Shown here one piece after another: positions 55,590 to 63,097 of a stretch of 64,000 nucleotides of DNA. This DNA comes from Pedobacter sp. WC2423 (GTDB lineage: Bacteria; Bacteroidota; Bacteroidia; Sphingobacteriales; Sphingobacteriaceae). The notes beneath the pieces were generated by a model, which saw nothing but the letters and a program-made list of their open reading frames with translations, was not told the origin of the DNA and made no database searches. The DNA is taken from positions 1,984,001 through 2,048,000 of the forward strand of contig NZ_CP162005.1 in assembly GCF_040822065.1 (NCBI RefSeq), read 5' to 3'. The position numbers were made by a program, and so were the translations under genes. Position 1 is the first letter of the stretch; every line of letters begins with the position of its first letter.

Positions 55590-55620
55590 GTAAAAGGGGC
55601 TTTTAATAAGCCCCTTTTAC
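55590..55620. terminator. Bidirectional terminator between bioA and GT10 gene
   Basis: Arms GTAAAAGGGGCTT (55590-55602) and AAGCCCCTTTTAC (55608-55620) are perfect, with a TTAAT loop and A/T tails for both directions. The GT10 stop codon (55617-55619) lies inside it. Confidence 0.85.
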
Positions 55621-56486
55621 CCGTAACGTTTCTCCAGAATAATTTCCTTCAGTTTGGTATAAAGATTATAATGATGAAAGTAAATATCTTTATTCCTGGT
55701 AGAAAGTGGCGCTGGTTCTTTAATGATCTTTTTGATGTCTTCTATAATAGCAGGACTATCAAGATCTATTGTTCTGAAATAGCGTTCATCATAAATATCA
55801 GCGATATTTGGTGCACCATTATAAATCGGAATGGTACTACAGAGTGCGCAATCCACAAATTTTTCTGTTACATAATTCCATTCATTTGAGTTTTCTATGG
55901 CAATAGAATATTCATAAGGCAATAAACCTGTAAACTTATATTCCAGTGCTCCTTTGAACCTTCTGTCTTCAATTTCCAGCCGTTTTCCATAAATATCAAT
56001 ATCCAGATCTGATGCCAGTATCTTTTTTAAAAGACCGATACGCTTCTGATAATTCCCTGTGGGTTTATTTAAATAGGAAATAATCATGGATAACTTTTTA
56101 TCTTTTTTAGTGTTTGCGGCCGCATCAAAAAAGGCATGCGGCACATGGTCATGATAAAATAGATAAGAGGGGGATGTGATTACGTCTCCTCCGATATGAA
56201 GGTTATGTTTTTTTTCAAATAATTCAGGGTCATGAACGAGCACATAGTCGCTGTGCAGCAAAAAATCAATATATTCATGTGCTTTACTCCATGAAGGCTC
56301 CTGAATGACGGTAATGACTTTAGCCCTTGGGATTATAGGTTCATCAGTACGGTTGAATACCACGGCATAATCATAATCATTTGCAATAGTGAAGGTTAAA
56401 TCACTGTCGTAAATAAGATAATTTGCTTTAAATCTTTTTAACAGGTTCTCTGAACCGTCATAGTTGGAGAGAAATTTGATTTTCAT
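55617..56486 (-). CDS. GT10-like (fucosyltransferase-type) glycosyltransferase
   Basis: 289 residues. The C-terminal donor domain shows the alpha-1,3/4-fucosyltransferase pattern: FTGLLPYEYSIAIENSNEWN, then VTEKFVDC and TIPIYNGAPN. The N-terminal half is GT-B-like (KIKFLSNYDGSENLLKRF; VVFNRTDEP; VITVIQEPSW). Soluble; likely a cytoplasmic enzyme for surface glycan. It is closely related along its whole length to the gene at 60730-61587, evidence of duplication. Donor could be GDP-fucose or another nucleotide sugar. It is read leftward from a GGGAC-N4-GRCCC module. Confidence 0.85.
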   Translation of the reverse strand: MKIKFLSNYDGSENLLKRFKANYLIYDSDLTFTIANDYDYAVVFNRTDEPIIPRAKVITVIQEPSWSKAHEYIDFLLHSDYVLVHDPELFEKKHNLHIGGDVITSPSYLFYHDHVPHAFFDAAANTKKDKKLSMIISYLNKPTGNYQKRIGLLKKILASDLDIDIYGKRLEIEDRRFKGALEYKFTGLLPYEYSIAIENSNEWNYVTEKFVDCALCSTIPIYNGAPNIADIYDERYFRTIDLDSPAIIEDIKKIIKEPAPLSTRNKDIYFHHYNLYTKLKEIILEKRYG

Positions 56487-56512
56487 ATAGGTATCTGTTT
56501 TTTATAGATACC

Positions 56513-56571
56513 TAAGATAAAGAATAGGAAAAGCAGCGCATAGTATCTGCTTATTTTGGGACATCTGGCCC
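56513..56571. promoter_or_regulatory. GT control module, copy 1 (left arm only)
   Basis: On the minus strand the box TATCTTA occupies 56519-56513. GGGACATCTGGCCC lies at 56558-56571, starting exactly 39 bases from the box. The right-pointing box TAAATTR is absent at its expected place (56595) and no plus-strand gene follows; the cold shock terminator begins 17 bases away. This looks like a module that lost its right-hand partner. Confidence 0.7.
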
Positions 56572-56587
56572 TGCAGGGCATAAAAAA

Positions 56588-56611
56588 ACCGGTCCGATAA
56601 ATCGGACCGGT
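56588..56611 (-). terminator. Terminator of cold shock gene
   Basis: Arms ACCGGTCCGAT (56588-56598) and ATCGGACCGGT (56601-56611) are perfect with a 2-base loop. On the minus strand they are followed by TTTTTTTA. Confidence 0.88.
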
Positions 56612-56637
56612 CAAGGTCAATTATATAGTTAATAAAC

Positions 56638-56829
56638 TTAAACTAACTGAACATTAATTGCGTTAAGACCTTTACGGCCTTCTTCTACATCATAAGTAAC
56701 TTTATCGTTCTCACGGATGCTGGCCATCAGGCCTGTTGAATGAACAAAGATTTCACTGTCGCCATTTGCTGGTACGATAAATCCGAAACCTTTAGTTTCA
56801 TTAAAAAATTTTACTACTCCTTCTTGCAT
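56638..56829 (-). CDS. Cold shock domain protein (CspA family)
   Basis: 63 residues from ATG 56829 (MQEGVVKFFNETKGFGFIVP); eight further upstream codons are open but would reach the -7 box. RNP1 (KGFGFI) and RNP2 (EIFVHS) are intact, giving an OB-fold that binds single-stranded RNA and DNA. It is a single gene with its own promoter and terminator, inserted between glycosyltransferase cassettes. Confidence 0.93.
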   Translation of the reverse strand: MQEGVVKFFNETKGFGFIVPANGDSEIFVHSTGLMASIRENDKVTYDVEEGRKGLNAINVQLV

Positions 56830-56852
56830 TGTATTATTATTATAAATATTCA

Positions 56853-56860
56853 CAAATGTA
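56853..56860 (-). promoter_or_regulatory. -7 box of cold shock gene
   Basis: TACATTTG on the minus strand matches TAnnTTTG and overlaps the codon of the longer alternative start at 56853, supporting translation from 56829. The leader upstream is extremely AT-rich. Confidence 0.55.
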
Positions 56861-56908
56861 CTTATATATTTTCATATACTATTAAAAAAACAAATAATAT
56901 TTTTCTTA

Positions 56909-57235
56909 TCACACTAAAACGGCCTTGGTATTATAGTTAAAAAAGCGTTCATAAACAATCTTACCCTCTTTTACTTCAAATACCCATGATTCATTTAAAA
57001 TACTGGTGCCGATGTCTTTAAGGATTACATTCATCTTTAGTCTCAAGCAAAAATACTCTCCAACCACTAATAATTCAGAAATCTCTGTATCACTGTTTTG
57101 TTCCATTTTCCTGGAATACAAAAAACCCCGGGTCTGGTTAATAGTTTTGGCTGAATAGAGCGCTTTTATAGCATCATCATTTTTACCTTCACGCCATAAC
57201 TGAATGAATTTATCTGCAACTTCCCGGGTGTTCAT
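56909..57235 (-). CDS. NTF2/SnoaL-like small protein
   Basis: 108 residues. TREVADKFIQLWREGKNDDAIKALYSA is a typical first helix pair of NTF2-like folds. Later strands (ISELLVVGEYFCLRLKMNVI; LNESWVFEVKEGKIVYERFF) complete the cone-shaped sheet. The pocket residues are not diagnostic, so the ligand or catalytic role is unknown. It is a single gene. Confidence 0.6.
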   Translation of the reverse strand: MNTREVADKFIQLWREGKNDDAIKALYSAKTINQTRGFLYSRKMEQNSDTEISELLVVGEYFCLRLKMNVILKDIGTSILNESWVFEVKEGKIVYERFFNYNTKAVLV

Positions 57236-57347
57236 TATTGATTAATTTTGATAAATACCTGATTAAAAAAATGAAAGTACGAAAGAAATTCCAGTCATCA
57301 AACAAACACTTAAACAACAGACAAACAATCAGATAACAATTAAAAAA

Positions 57348-57485
57348 CTAGTTCGATTTAGTTCTTTTAAATAATCGGTATAGCTTTTTGTAATATTTTT
57401 TGAAGTTATATTTTACACCTGTTTTTTTATGGCAATGGCGGTACTTATTGTATCTTCCGTAGTTTAATCTGTTGATATATCCCAT
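57348..57485 (-). CDS. 45-residue basic micro-protein, coupled to upstream gene
   Basis: Its ATG overlaps the TAA of the gene at 57485-58048 (TAATG). The product (MGYINRLNYGRYNKYRHCHK, then Lys/Tyr-rich to RLFKRTKSN) is very basic with many Tyr. The stop is at 57350-57348. The 1-base overlap and the coherent composition argue that it is translated by coupling. No family is recognised; a nucleic-acid-binding or toxin-like role cannot be judged. Confidence 0.5.
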   Translation of the reverse strand: MGYINRLNYGRYNKYRHCHKKTGVKYNFKKYYKKLYRLFKRTKSN

Positions 57486-58048
57486 TAATATAATCCTAAA
57501 GCTATTTCCACCTGATTGTCTTTAACCAAATTCAGATTGTTCAGTTGTTGCGCCATGTAAATACTGGTTAGCCTTCCTGTTCCTTCTACTGCTACATAAG
57601 GGCCGATCTTATCAACCGCTAAAAGGGTAATTCCCTGGAGCTTAACTTCTCTGTCTTTAAACGCGTTATAGATACCGGTAACCCTGGGATCAAGAAACGG
57701 CATTTCATTGATGTTTTTAGCGGCATCGGCAACCAGATAAGATCCATCTGTATTTCTTTCCCAGCCAGGTAGTTGCAGGGTATAAACCATATCAAGATCT
57801 GATTTATTAATTTCCAGTATTGCTTTATACCATTTGACATATAAGGAAATTGAATCTACCAGGCTTTGTTTGAATTCCAGTACTACATCTATCCCCTCCC
57901 GCTCCAGATAACGGTTGCCAGAAAAGAGCATTTTCATAGTCTCTTCCCGTCCCGATTCATAAAGTGGATTAAAGAATTCTGAATATACTTCTCCTATTGC
58001 CCATCTCCTGAGCACTTCATGCCGGTCAATTTTTTCTATTAATTTCAT
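57485..58048 (-). CDS. Hypothetical protein with ParB-like VEGTGRLTS segment
   Basis: 187 residues. Late in the chain PYVAVEGTGRLTSIYMAQQL, followed by NQVEIALGLY, resembles the EG.R..A segment of ParB/Srx-fold proteins, but the rest (helical N-terminus RWAIGEVYSEFFNPLYESGR) is not recognised. No signal peptide. It shares direction with the gene at 58079-58570 (30 bp gap), and both may be read from the promoter near 58611. Function unknown. Confidence 0.5.
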   Translation of the reverse strand: MKLIEKIDRHEVLRRWAIGEVYSEFFNPLYESGREETMKMLFSGNRYLEREGIDVVLEFKQSLVDSISLYVKWYKAILEINKSDLDMVYTLQLPGWERNTDGSYLVADAAKNINEMPFLDPRVTGIYNAFKDREVKLQGITLLAVDKIGPYVAVEGTGRLTSIYMAQQLNNLNLVKDNQVEIALGLY

Positions 58049-58078
58049 CTGATTGGATTAAATGTTGTTTTAGCCTGA

Positions 58079-58570
58079 TTACCATGTAAAATCTACTTTC
58101 TCGAATAATTTAGGAGTTCCCATAGTATTGGGCAGTTCTACGACATTGATAAAGAAATTTGCTTCATTTATATATAAAGGCACTCTGAATATTGTCTGTT
58201 CTTCTGGCTCTGGCTCCTGACTCGCTGGCGTAATATCGAAAGTAATCCTGCCATAACTCAGCTCAAATAACTTCTGGTCTTTACCATAGCCTACTGATCT
58301 GCATTCCAAAGATTGAATACGCTCTGCAAGATCAGGAAGTATCCAGCGGACAGGATTAAAGTACAGCACATAAAACATATCTGGCAGATATAAAAACTGG
58401 CCTTTAAAAAAATTGCTCAGAGACTCTCCTTTTGCTAAATTTTTAGGCATAAAATACACATACTGGGGAATGGAAATTTCTTCGAAAGGATACATAATTA
58501 CTCCTTCCATAGGTTTTAAAACGCGATTTTTAGTCTTTGCATAGGCTAAAAAAGATTTCATACTACTCAT
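58079..58570 (-). CDS. Hypothetical protein read from GT control module
   Basis: 163 residues (ATG 58570, or ATG 58561 MKSFLAYAKTKNRVL). Hydrophilic, with aromatic-rich stretches (YPFEEISIPQYVYFMPKN, FLYLPDMFYVLYFNPVRW) and a Glu/Pro-rich EPEPEEQ linker. No known domain, signal or metal motif. It is the left-hand gene of the module at 58611-58699, opposite a GT2 gene, so it may belong to the same glycan regulon. Confidence 0.5.
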   Translation of the reverse strand: MSSMKSFLAYAKTKNRVLKPMEGVIMYPFEEISIPQYVYFMPKNLAKGESLSNFFKGQFLYLPDMFYVLYFNPVRWILPDLAERIQSLECRSVGYGKDQKLFELSYGRITFDITPASQEPEPEEQTIFRVPLYINEANFFINVVELPNTMGTPKLFEKVDFTW

Positions 58571-58610
58571 AAATGCTCTAAAATTTAGTGTTGAATTTCA
58601 CGGTCAGTTC

Positions 58611-58699
58611 CAAGTTACAAAGAAATCGAAAGCGTATTCAGGCGATTGATTTTTTGGGACTTTTGACCCTGCAATGCGGGCCCAATCATTTTTAAATTG
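58611..58699. promoter_or_regulatory. GT control module, copy 2 (complete)
   Basis: Left box TAACTTG on the minus strand (58617-58611); dyad GGGACTTTTGACCC at 58656-58669, starting 39 bases from the left box; right box TAAATTG at 58693-58699, 24 bases from the dyad end. The GT2 start at 58717 is 17 bases beyond. Both boxes resemble a weakened TAnnTTTG -7 element. Confidence 0.78.
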
Positions 58700-58716
58700 A
58701 CATCAAATAGATTATT

Positions 58717-59355
58717 ATGGAACAACCTCTAGTTAGCTGCATTATGCCAACTGCCAACAGGCATAAATACATCCCCTTTGCTGTAGATTATTTTTTACAG
58801 CAAGATTATCCGAACACTGAATTAGTTATTATTGATGATGGTAAAGAATCTATAGCGTCATTATTGCCAAAAACCCCAAACATCAGATATTTTTACAGTC
58901 CCCCGCTTGGGACGATTGGAATAAAACGCAATTATGCATGTCAAAAGGCAGAGGGTGAAATCATTGTACATTGGGATGATGATGACTGGTATGCTTATGA
59001 CTGGATTAGTCAGCAGGTAAATTTTCTCCGGAGTTCAGGTGCGGATATCTGCGGCATCAGACATATCCATCATTATTCTGCAATTACGCAGGAATTCTGG
59101 CAGGGTGATGCAAATAACAGGAATAACCCCGGTTCAAAACCATTTCTTGCCGGAGCTACCATGGTATACTGGAAGTCTTTCTGGGAGAAAAATCCATTTA
59201 AAGATTTACAGAAGGGTGAAGACGAGGGTTTTGTACAGACTCCTGGAGCTAAGATATTTGCGCATGATTATATAGATGGGTTTATAGCTATGCTGCATCC
59301 TGATAATACTACAATTAAATCATTTGAAAAACGCAGCCATAAAAAAATCCGCTAA
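58717..59355 (+). CDS. GT2-like glycosyltransferase
   Basis: 212 residues. GT-A fold: PLVSCIMPTANRHKYIPFAV, then ELVIIDDGKESI (nucleotide-binding Asp), GTIGIKRNYACQKAEGEI and the metal motif HWDDDDWYAYDW. A terminal GEDEGFVQ is the likely ED catalytic base. Short and soluble. It is clearly paralogous to the genes at 61718 and 63936 (PLVSCIMPTANR). It is the right-hand gene of the control module at 58611. The SMR gene follows 15 bp after it. Confidence 0.88.
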   Translation: MEQPLVSCIMPTANRHKYIPFAVDYFLQQDYPNTELVIIDDGKESIASLLPKTPNIRYFYSPPLGTIGIKRNYACQKAEGEIIVHWDDDDWYAYDWISQQVNFLRSSGADICGIRHIHHYSAITQEFWQGDANNRNNPGSKPFLAGATMVYWKSFWEKNPFKDLQKGEDEGFVQTPGAKIFAHDYIDGFIAMLHPDNTTIKSFEKRSHKKIR

Positions 59356-59370
59356 TTAATTACCGTACTT

Positions 59371-59703
59371 ATGAAAACATATATCTTTCTCTTTCTTGCC
59401 ATTATTTCAGAAATTATAGCGACTACAGCTATAAAGGCATCAGAGGAGTTTACCAGACTGTGGCCTGCTGTTATAGTGATATTTGGTTATGCCTTAGCTT
59501 TTTATTTCCTAAGCCTGACTTTAAGAAAGATTGATCTCGGCATTGCTTATGCAGTCTGGTCAGGCGCAGGAATAATTATAGTAACGACAATAGGAGCCGT
59601 TTTTTATAAACAGAAACCTGATATGCCAGCCATTATTGGCATTGGATTAATTATAAGCGGCATAATTGTAATCAACATTTTTTCAAGAAACTCCGGACAC
59701 TAA
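59371..59703 (+). CDS. SMR-family multidrug/cation efflux protein
   Basis: 110 residues with four membrane helices. The essential E14 sits in FLFLAIISEIIATTAIKAS, and SLTLRKIDLGIAYAVWSGAG is the family signature before TM3. It is EmrE-like. It follows the GT2 gene by 15 bp and is probably cotranscribed, an unusual companion for a glycan enzyme; lipid-carrier flipping is possible but speculative. Confidence 0.92.
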   Translation: MKTYIFLFLAIISEIIATTAIKASEEFTRLWPAVIVIFGYALAFYFLSLTLRKIDLGIAYAVWSGAGIIIVTTIGAVFYKQKPDMPAIIGIGLIISGIIVINIFSRNSGH

Positions 59704-59709
59704 CCGGAA

Positions 59710-60423
59710 TTATACACAGGTCCATCCTGCCTTCTTTCTGTGATTCCACTTTTTTTCCAGGTAAAAAAATTCACTGGCAGCAATTGCTGCATTTGCTGCT
59801 TGCTGATCTAAAGTACAACTGTCCAGATGATCTACTATTGAAGAAGAAACCAATGCATGCCCTATTTTCAAAGCGGCTAAGGTATTGGCATAATCGTTAT
59901 CGGCACACCAGAACTGATAGTTTTCATCCAGTTTCCCGGTAAGCCTGAAAACATCACGTTTTAGAAAAAGACACCATCCTGCAACTTCATATCTGCTGCG
60001 GTAGCCTGGATAAATCCCATTGTCCTCTTCAAATCCCATTTTTGGATGATGAAAAGAACAAAAGGGAGAGACACTGGAAAGGTCATAATATTTATGGAAG
60101 GCTTTTAATATTTCAGTAGCCCAGCCTGGATGAAAATGCAGATCGTTGTTGCAGAGACAAACGTATTTAGAAGAAGTCATCCCGATTCCAATATTCATGT
60201 ACCGGTGATAGCCAAATGCTTCTTCAGGGTATATAGTAGTGGTATTTTTATATTGAAAAGGTTTCATTTCCTGCTGTGATTCCATGACCACTACATTGAA
60301 TTTAATAGCTTCAGGATCTTCTGAGGCCATCAAAGAATTGATACAGTGCTGGGTGATCAGTTTCAGTTCTTCGTTTTGTGCGAAGCTTAAAATAATAATG
60401 TCAATTTCGGTCTTGCTTTTCAT
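59710..60423 (-). CDS. GT2-like glycosyltransferase (divergent subfamily)
   Basis: 237 residues from ATG 60423 (MKSKTEIDIIILSFAQNEEL); a TTG at 60447 is in the promoter. The GT-A core has INSLMASEDPEAIKFNVVVM, the metal-site variant VCLCNNDLHFHPGW (NND in place of DxD) and EVAGWCLFLKRDVFRLTG. It is not close to the other GT2 genes of the array. It is read leftward from the module at 60445, sharing its -7 box. Confidence 0.78.
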   Translation of the reverse strand: MKSKTEIDIIILSFAQNEELKLITQHCINSLMASEDPEAIKFNVVVMESQQEMKPFQYKNTTTIYPEEAFGYHRYMNIGIGMTSSKYVCLCNNDLHFHPGWATEILKAFHKYYDLSSVSPFCSFHHPKMGFEEDNGIYPGYRSRYEVAGWCLFLKRDVFRLTGKLDENYQFWCADNDYANTLAALKIGHALVSSSIVDHLDSCTLDQQAANAAIAASEFFYLEKKWNHRKKAGWTCV

Positions 60424-60444
60424 AGGTACCTGTATTTGTGATGA

Positions 60445-60545
60445 CAAGTTACAAACAAAATCAGCAGGTTATCCGCAGTCTTGTATTTAGGGACATTTGA
60501 CCCGGTTTATTGCTTTTTTTACAGTTATTATGGAACTTTTGACCC
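60445..60545. promoter_or_regulatory. GT control module, copy 3, with a second dyad
   Basis: Left box TAACTTG on the minus strand (60451-60445); dyad GGGACATTTGACCC at 60490-60503, again 39 bases from the left box. No right box follows. Instead TATTATGGAAC near 60525-60536 resembles the start of the GT2 gene at 58717 (TATTATGGAAC), running straight into a second dyad GGAACTTTTGACCC (60532-60545). This looks like a deletion that joined a gene start to the next dyad. Confidence 0.65.
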
Positions 60546-60592
60546 ATTTAAATTAAGTGGTTGCTATCTATCTTCAGGTCAAAACAAAAGCT

Positions 60593-60784
60593 ATGGCAAG
60601 ATCTATCAAAATCATCTTATTTGTATTGCTGCTGGCAATAATCGTATACCTATGTGTGTTTTTGTATCAGGTGGGTACAAAACCAGAGCCTCATCAAAAA
60701 ACAAATCCACCTTCGATATATGCGGGCTATCAGCCATATATAATTTCTTTCAATTTGGTGTATAAGTTGTATTTTTCAAAGTAA
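60593..60784 (+). CDS. Small single-TM protein downstream of dyad
   Basis: 63 residues from ATG 60593 (MARSIKIILFVLLLAIIVYL), one strong membrane helix near the N-terminus, then a polar tail (GTKPEPHQKTNPPS). The ATG lies 47 bases after the second dyad, the same spacing as for the GT2 genes (47-50). The 3' end overlaps the convergent GT10 gene by 55 bp. It may be a real small membrane protein or a relic created by rearrangement. Confidence 0.4.
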   Translation: MARSIKIILFVLLLAIIVYLCVFLYQVGTKPEPHQKTNPPSIYAGYQPYIISFNLVYKLYFSK

Positions 60785-61587
60785 ATGTCTTTGTTTATTC
60801 CAGCACCGGGTGCTGGATGGGCGATAATCTCTCTAATATCCTGAACGATATGAGCGCTGTCCAGATCTATCGTTCTATAATAACGCTGGTCATATACTTC
60901 GGAAAGGTTTGGCGCTCCATTATAGATAGGAGTAGTATTACACAAAACACAGTCTACAAATTTCTCTGTGATATAGTTTTTCTCATTGGAGTTCTCTATA
61001 GCTATAGAATATTCATAAGGTAATAAACCAGTGTGTTTGTATTTTAAATCACCTTTATATCTTGAATCCTGGATCGTCAGACCACGTCCATAAATATCAA
61101 TATCCAGATCAGATTTTAGGATTTCAACCAATACTTCTATTCTTTTATGGTAATTGGCCTTATTAAAGTATAAGCCTGATACAATCATAGAAAGTTTTTT
61201 CTCTTTTTTAAGCTGTTCTGTCTGATCGTAAAAAGAGTGATGTACATGATCGTGGTAAAACATGAAAGCGGGAGATTCAATAATCTTCCCTCCCAGTTTA
61301 ATATTATTTGTTTTTTCAAACAATTCCGGATCATGAACAATAATAAAATCACTGTTACTTAAATAGAACTTATTTTCATGTGCATCACTCCAGGAGGGCT
61401 CCTGGATTACAGTGATCACTTTAGCCCCGGGTTTAAGCGGGTCATTTGCTCTGTTAAACACAACAGCGTAATCGTAATCATCGGCTGTTGTAAAGGTTAA
61501 CAGCTCATCGTCTACTTTATAATTTGCTTTGAACCTTGTCAGCAGGTTTTCAGAAACCTCATAGTCAGAAAAAAATTTAATCTTCAT
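60730..61587 (-). CDS. GT10-like (fucosyltransferase-type) glycosyltransferase, paralogue
   Basis: 285 residues from ATG 61587 (MKIKFFSDYEVSENLLTRFK), chosen by alignment to the paralogue at 55617. The donor site reads TGLLPYEYSIAIENSNEKN, then ITEKFVDCVLC and TPIYNGAPN. Differences from the paralogue are spread over the whole length, so duplication is not very recent. It is read leftward from the module at 61611. Confidence 0.85.
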   Translation of the reverse strand: MKIKFFSDYEVSENLLTRFKANYKVDDELLTFTTADDYDYAVVFNRANDPLKPGAKVITVIQEPSWSDAHENKFYLSNSDFIIVHDPELFEKTNNIKLGGKIIESPAFMFYHDHVHHSFYDQTEQLKKEKKLSMIVSGLYFNKANYHKRIEVLVEILKSDLDIDIYGRGLTIQDSRYKGDLKYKHTGLLPYEYSIAIENSNEKNYITEKFVDCVLCNTTPIYNGAPNLSEVYDQRYYRTIDLDSAHIVQDIREIIAHPAPGAGINKDIYFEKYNLYTKLKEIIYG

Positions 61588-61610
61588 CATTTTATAATTT
61601 TGCTTATTCC

Positions 61611-61699
61611 TAAGGTAAAAATTAACGAGCTGAATCGCGCTGCAGACAGTATTATGGGACTTTTGGCCCTATCATCCCGCCTGAATCCTTTATAAATTG
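61611..61699. promoter_or_regulatory. GT control module, copy 4 (complete)
   Basis: Left box TACCTTA on the minus strand (61617-61611), dyad GGGACTTTTGGCCC at 61656-61669 (39 bases), right box TAAATTG at 61693-61699 (24 bases from dyad end). Right-hand GT2 start is at 61718, left-hand GT10 start at 61587. Confidence 0.75.
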
Positions 61700-61717
61700 T
61701 CATTCAAAGACAGTATT

Positions 61718-62359
61718 ATGAATTCACCATTGGTATCTTGTATTATGCCTACTGCAAACAGGGAAAAGTTCATTCCTTTTGCCATTGCATATTTTTTAAA
61801 TCAGACTTATCGGAATAAGGAACTGATTATTGTGGATGATGGAAAAAAATCCATAGCACATTTAATTCCAAAACATCCCAGCATCAGGTATTATTATACA
61901 GACCCGATCGGAACAATCGGACTAAAGCGCAATTATGCTTGTGAACTTGCAAAAGGTGAACTGATCATGCACCTGGATGATGATGACTGGTATGCACATG
62001 ACTGGCTTAGACAGCAGGTTAATTTTCTTATAGCTGCTGAGGCAGATATGTGCGGAATACAGGATCTCCACTATTATTCGGTGATCATGGATAAAATTTT
62101 CACGGTGATAAGACAATATGAAGGAATTCCTAACCCGATGAACTGGGTAGCTGGTGGAACGCTGGCTTATTGGAAATCATTCTGGAAGAAACATCCTTTT
62201 AAAGATTTACAGACAGGTGAAGATGATGATTTTATCCAGAATAATGGTGCCAAGCTGTTTATACACGATTATATTGATGGTTTTGTTGCCTTGTTACATC
62301 CGGATAATACTGTAATGAGAAGTTTTGAAAATCCTAAACATAAAAAGTTAAAGTCATGA
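61718..62359 (+). CDS. GT2-like glycosyltransferase, paralogue
   Basis: 213 residues from ATG 61718 (MNSPLVSCIMPTANREKFIP); the TTG at 61697 lies in the -7 box. GT-A markers: ELIIVDDGKKSIAHLIPKH, GTIGLKRNYACELAKGEL, metal motif HLDDDDWYAHDW and a terminal GEDDDFIQ. Close paralogue of 58717. Its stop overlaps the next gene by 4 bp (ATGA), so both are co-translated. Confidence 0.88.
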   Translation: MNSPLVSCIMPTANREKFIPFAIAYFLNQTYRNKELIIVDDGKKSIAHLIPKHPSIRYYYTDPIGTIGLKRNYACELAKGELIMHLDDDDWYAHDWLRQQVNFLIAAEADMCGIQDLHYYSVIMDKIFTVIRQYEGIPNPMNWVAGGTLAYWKSFWKKHPFKDLQTGEDDDFIQNNGAKLFIHDYIDGFVALLHPDNTVMRSFENPKHKKLKS

Positions 62360-63078
62360 AAATAAAAATATCGCATCCACTGATTTCCTGTATTTGTATT
62401 ACACAGAACAGACCTGCGTTTCTGCTGAAAGCCATTGTAAGTTTTGATAGTCAGAATTATCCGAACAGAGAACTGGTGATCTCCTATCCTAAAAATGATC
62501 TGCAAACAAAAAAACTAATTGATAATGTTCTGGAGACGGTTGATCTGAGGATTGTCCGTATTGAACGCGAAGGAAATGAATCATTAGGAACTGCCAGAAA
62601 CAATGCAATTGCTAATTGTAATGGTGATTTCATTTGTTTATGGGATGATGATGACTGGTACAATAGCAGCAGGCTATCGTATCAATACAATACCATGCGA
62701 ACCAATGGACAATTCCGCGAAGCGAGTATCCTGACACGTGTGATGTTATTTGACTTTACAGCACAGCAAGGATACTATTCTTTCCCTTACCTGTGGTGTG
62801 GAAGTCTGCTCTGCAAAAAAGAGCATATTTTGAAGCATCCTTTTGCAGACACCAATGTTGCTGAAGATACCGAAATCATCAAATACCTGGAAGCGAAAAA
62901 ACTAATGTACTATATTTCTGAGTATGCCTACCTCTATCTTTACGTATATCATGGAACTAATGCGCTTAACTATTTTCAGTTTTGTTATTATTTAAAGAAA
63001 AGTGAACGGGTAGATCAGGAAAGTACGGATTGGATGCGTAGTCTTCTGGATTCAAAAGTGGAGGTTTTACCCTCCTGA
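62356..63078 (+). CDS. GT2-like glycosyltransferase, second gene of pair
   Basis: 240 residues. GT-A fold with PLISCICITQNRPAFLLKAI, a nucleotide-binding region ELVISYPKNDL, GTARNNAIANCNGDFICLWD and the metal motif WDDDDWYNSSR; NVAEDTEIIKYLEAKK supplies the likely catalytic base. It is a more distant relative of its neighbour at 61718 and overlaps it by 4 bp. Confidence 0.87.
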   Translation: MKIKISHPLISCICITQNRPAFLLKAIVSFDSQNYPNRELVISYPKNDLQTKKLIDNVLETVDLRIVRIEREGNESLGTARNNAIANCNGDFICLWDDDDWYNSSRLSYQYNTMRTNGQFREASILTRVMLFDFTAQQGYYSFPYLWCGSLLCKKEHILKHPFADTNVAEDTEIIKYLEAKKLMYYISEYAYLYLYVYHGTNALNYFQFCYYLKKSERVDQESTDWMRSLLDSKVEVLPS

Positions 63079-63097
63079 TTCTGTATAGCCAGCTTTA

